Origin: Crossaster papposus
Taxonomy: Eukaryota; Echinodermata; Asteroidea; Velatida; Solasteridae
Assembly (NCBI GenBank): GCA_037893245.1
Contig: JBAIAA010000409.1
Location: 62,001-126,000 of the forward strand
Direction of reading: 5' to 3'
Length of the DNA: 64,000 nt
The position numbers and the translations under genes are program-made. Below the pieces are notes generated by a model. The model saw nothing but the letters and a program-made list of their open reading frames with translations, was not told the origin of the DNA and did no database searches. Below, piece after piece: positions 63,728-64,000 of the stretch. Position 1 is the stretch's first letter. Each line of letters begins with the position of its first letter.

Positions 63728-64000
63728 AGACGTGACTATCAGTACAAAGTGTTGCGTATTGCCTGTGTTTGTATCCAAGCCTCTCTATTTTATTATCCAA
63801 AGCAAAACTGAACATAAAAACATTAAGCATGTCACTTCAGGCAATCTGGCTGAAATGAAGATGGATTTGCATCTTTGACATACCAGTAAATAAATGTAAA
63901 AACTAAAAATGAATATCTTATCGCGAAAATTTAACTTAGGAAAACAACATATTATACATGTCTGTACTTGAACTCTTAAAAGAAACTGATTACATGTACA
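63728..64000. other. No gene seen
   Basis: AT-rich DNA to the end of the window; no coding character. Confidence 0.4.

Overview
This is a window of an animal nuclear genome, most likely an echinoderm. Genes are sparse, split by GT-AG introns and buried in AT-rich DNA. There is no bacterial operon structure. Many short terminal-inverted-repeat (TIR) elements flanked by TTAA, palindromic ACATGTACATGT/TACCGGTA simple repeats, CR1/L2-type LINE remains and foldback elements are present. The echinoderm assignment is an inference from this repeat flavour; a hemichordate or other invertebrate deuterostome is not excluded.

Left part (1-18.6 kb): mostly interspersed repeats. Two minus-strand exon-like segments (9823-9939 and 4287-4460) both sit between good splice signals in phase 0 and probably belong to one unrecognised gene. 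A tRNA-derived sequence with intact A and B boxes lies at 13598-13670. An 18-bp minisatellite inside a TIR element lies at 15317-15815.

Centre (18.7-41 kb): a complete seven-coding-exon minus-strand gene for protein phosphatase 4 regulatory subunit 2 (PPP4R2), 626 residues, stretched by a six-residue coding minisatellite in its large exon. Its roughly 10-kb first intron holds a second, same-strand, three-exon gene-like unit (34850-40128). That unit has a ~1,000-residue coiled-coil, RNase H/DDE-transposase-like and Tudor-like ORF, cut once by an in-frame TAA. A 15-bp minisatellite (32873-33302) is in the same intron.

Right part (41-64 kb): foldback and TIR elements, a LINE ORF1 fragment, and a poly(C)-bearing repeat family with two tandem copies of an unknown transcript-like unit. 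The most interesting locus is a plus-strand secreted peptide gene (about 49.4-56.6 kb). It has a CCAAT/TATA promoter, a non-coding first exon, a signal-peptide exon, and a ~1.9-kb block repeated two to three times that carries tiny phase-1 exons for four-cysteine modules. Each block also holds a possible alternative terminal cysteine exon, preceded by an intronic hairpin that is clear in the first block. Beyond it lie nested TIR elements (57.3-58.4 kb), an SGNH/GDSL-hydrolase-like pseudogene between 21-bp inverted repeats, a 5'-truncated CR1/L2 LINE and a foldback element carrying CRE-like TGACGTCA sites.

All calls come from reading the sequence. Exon joins were chosen by splice consensus and phase and have not been tested against transcripts.
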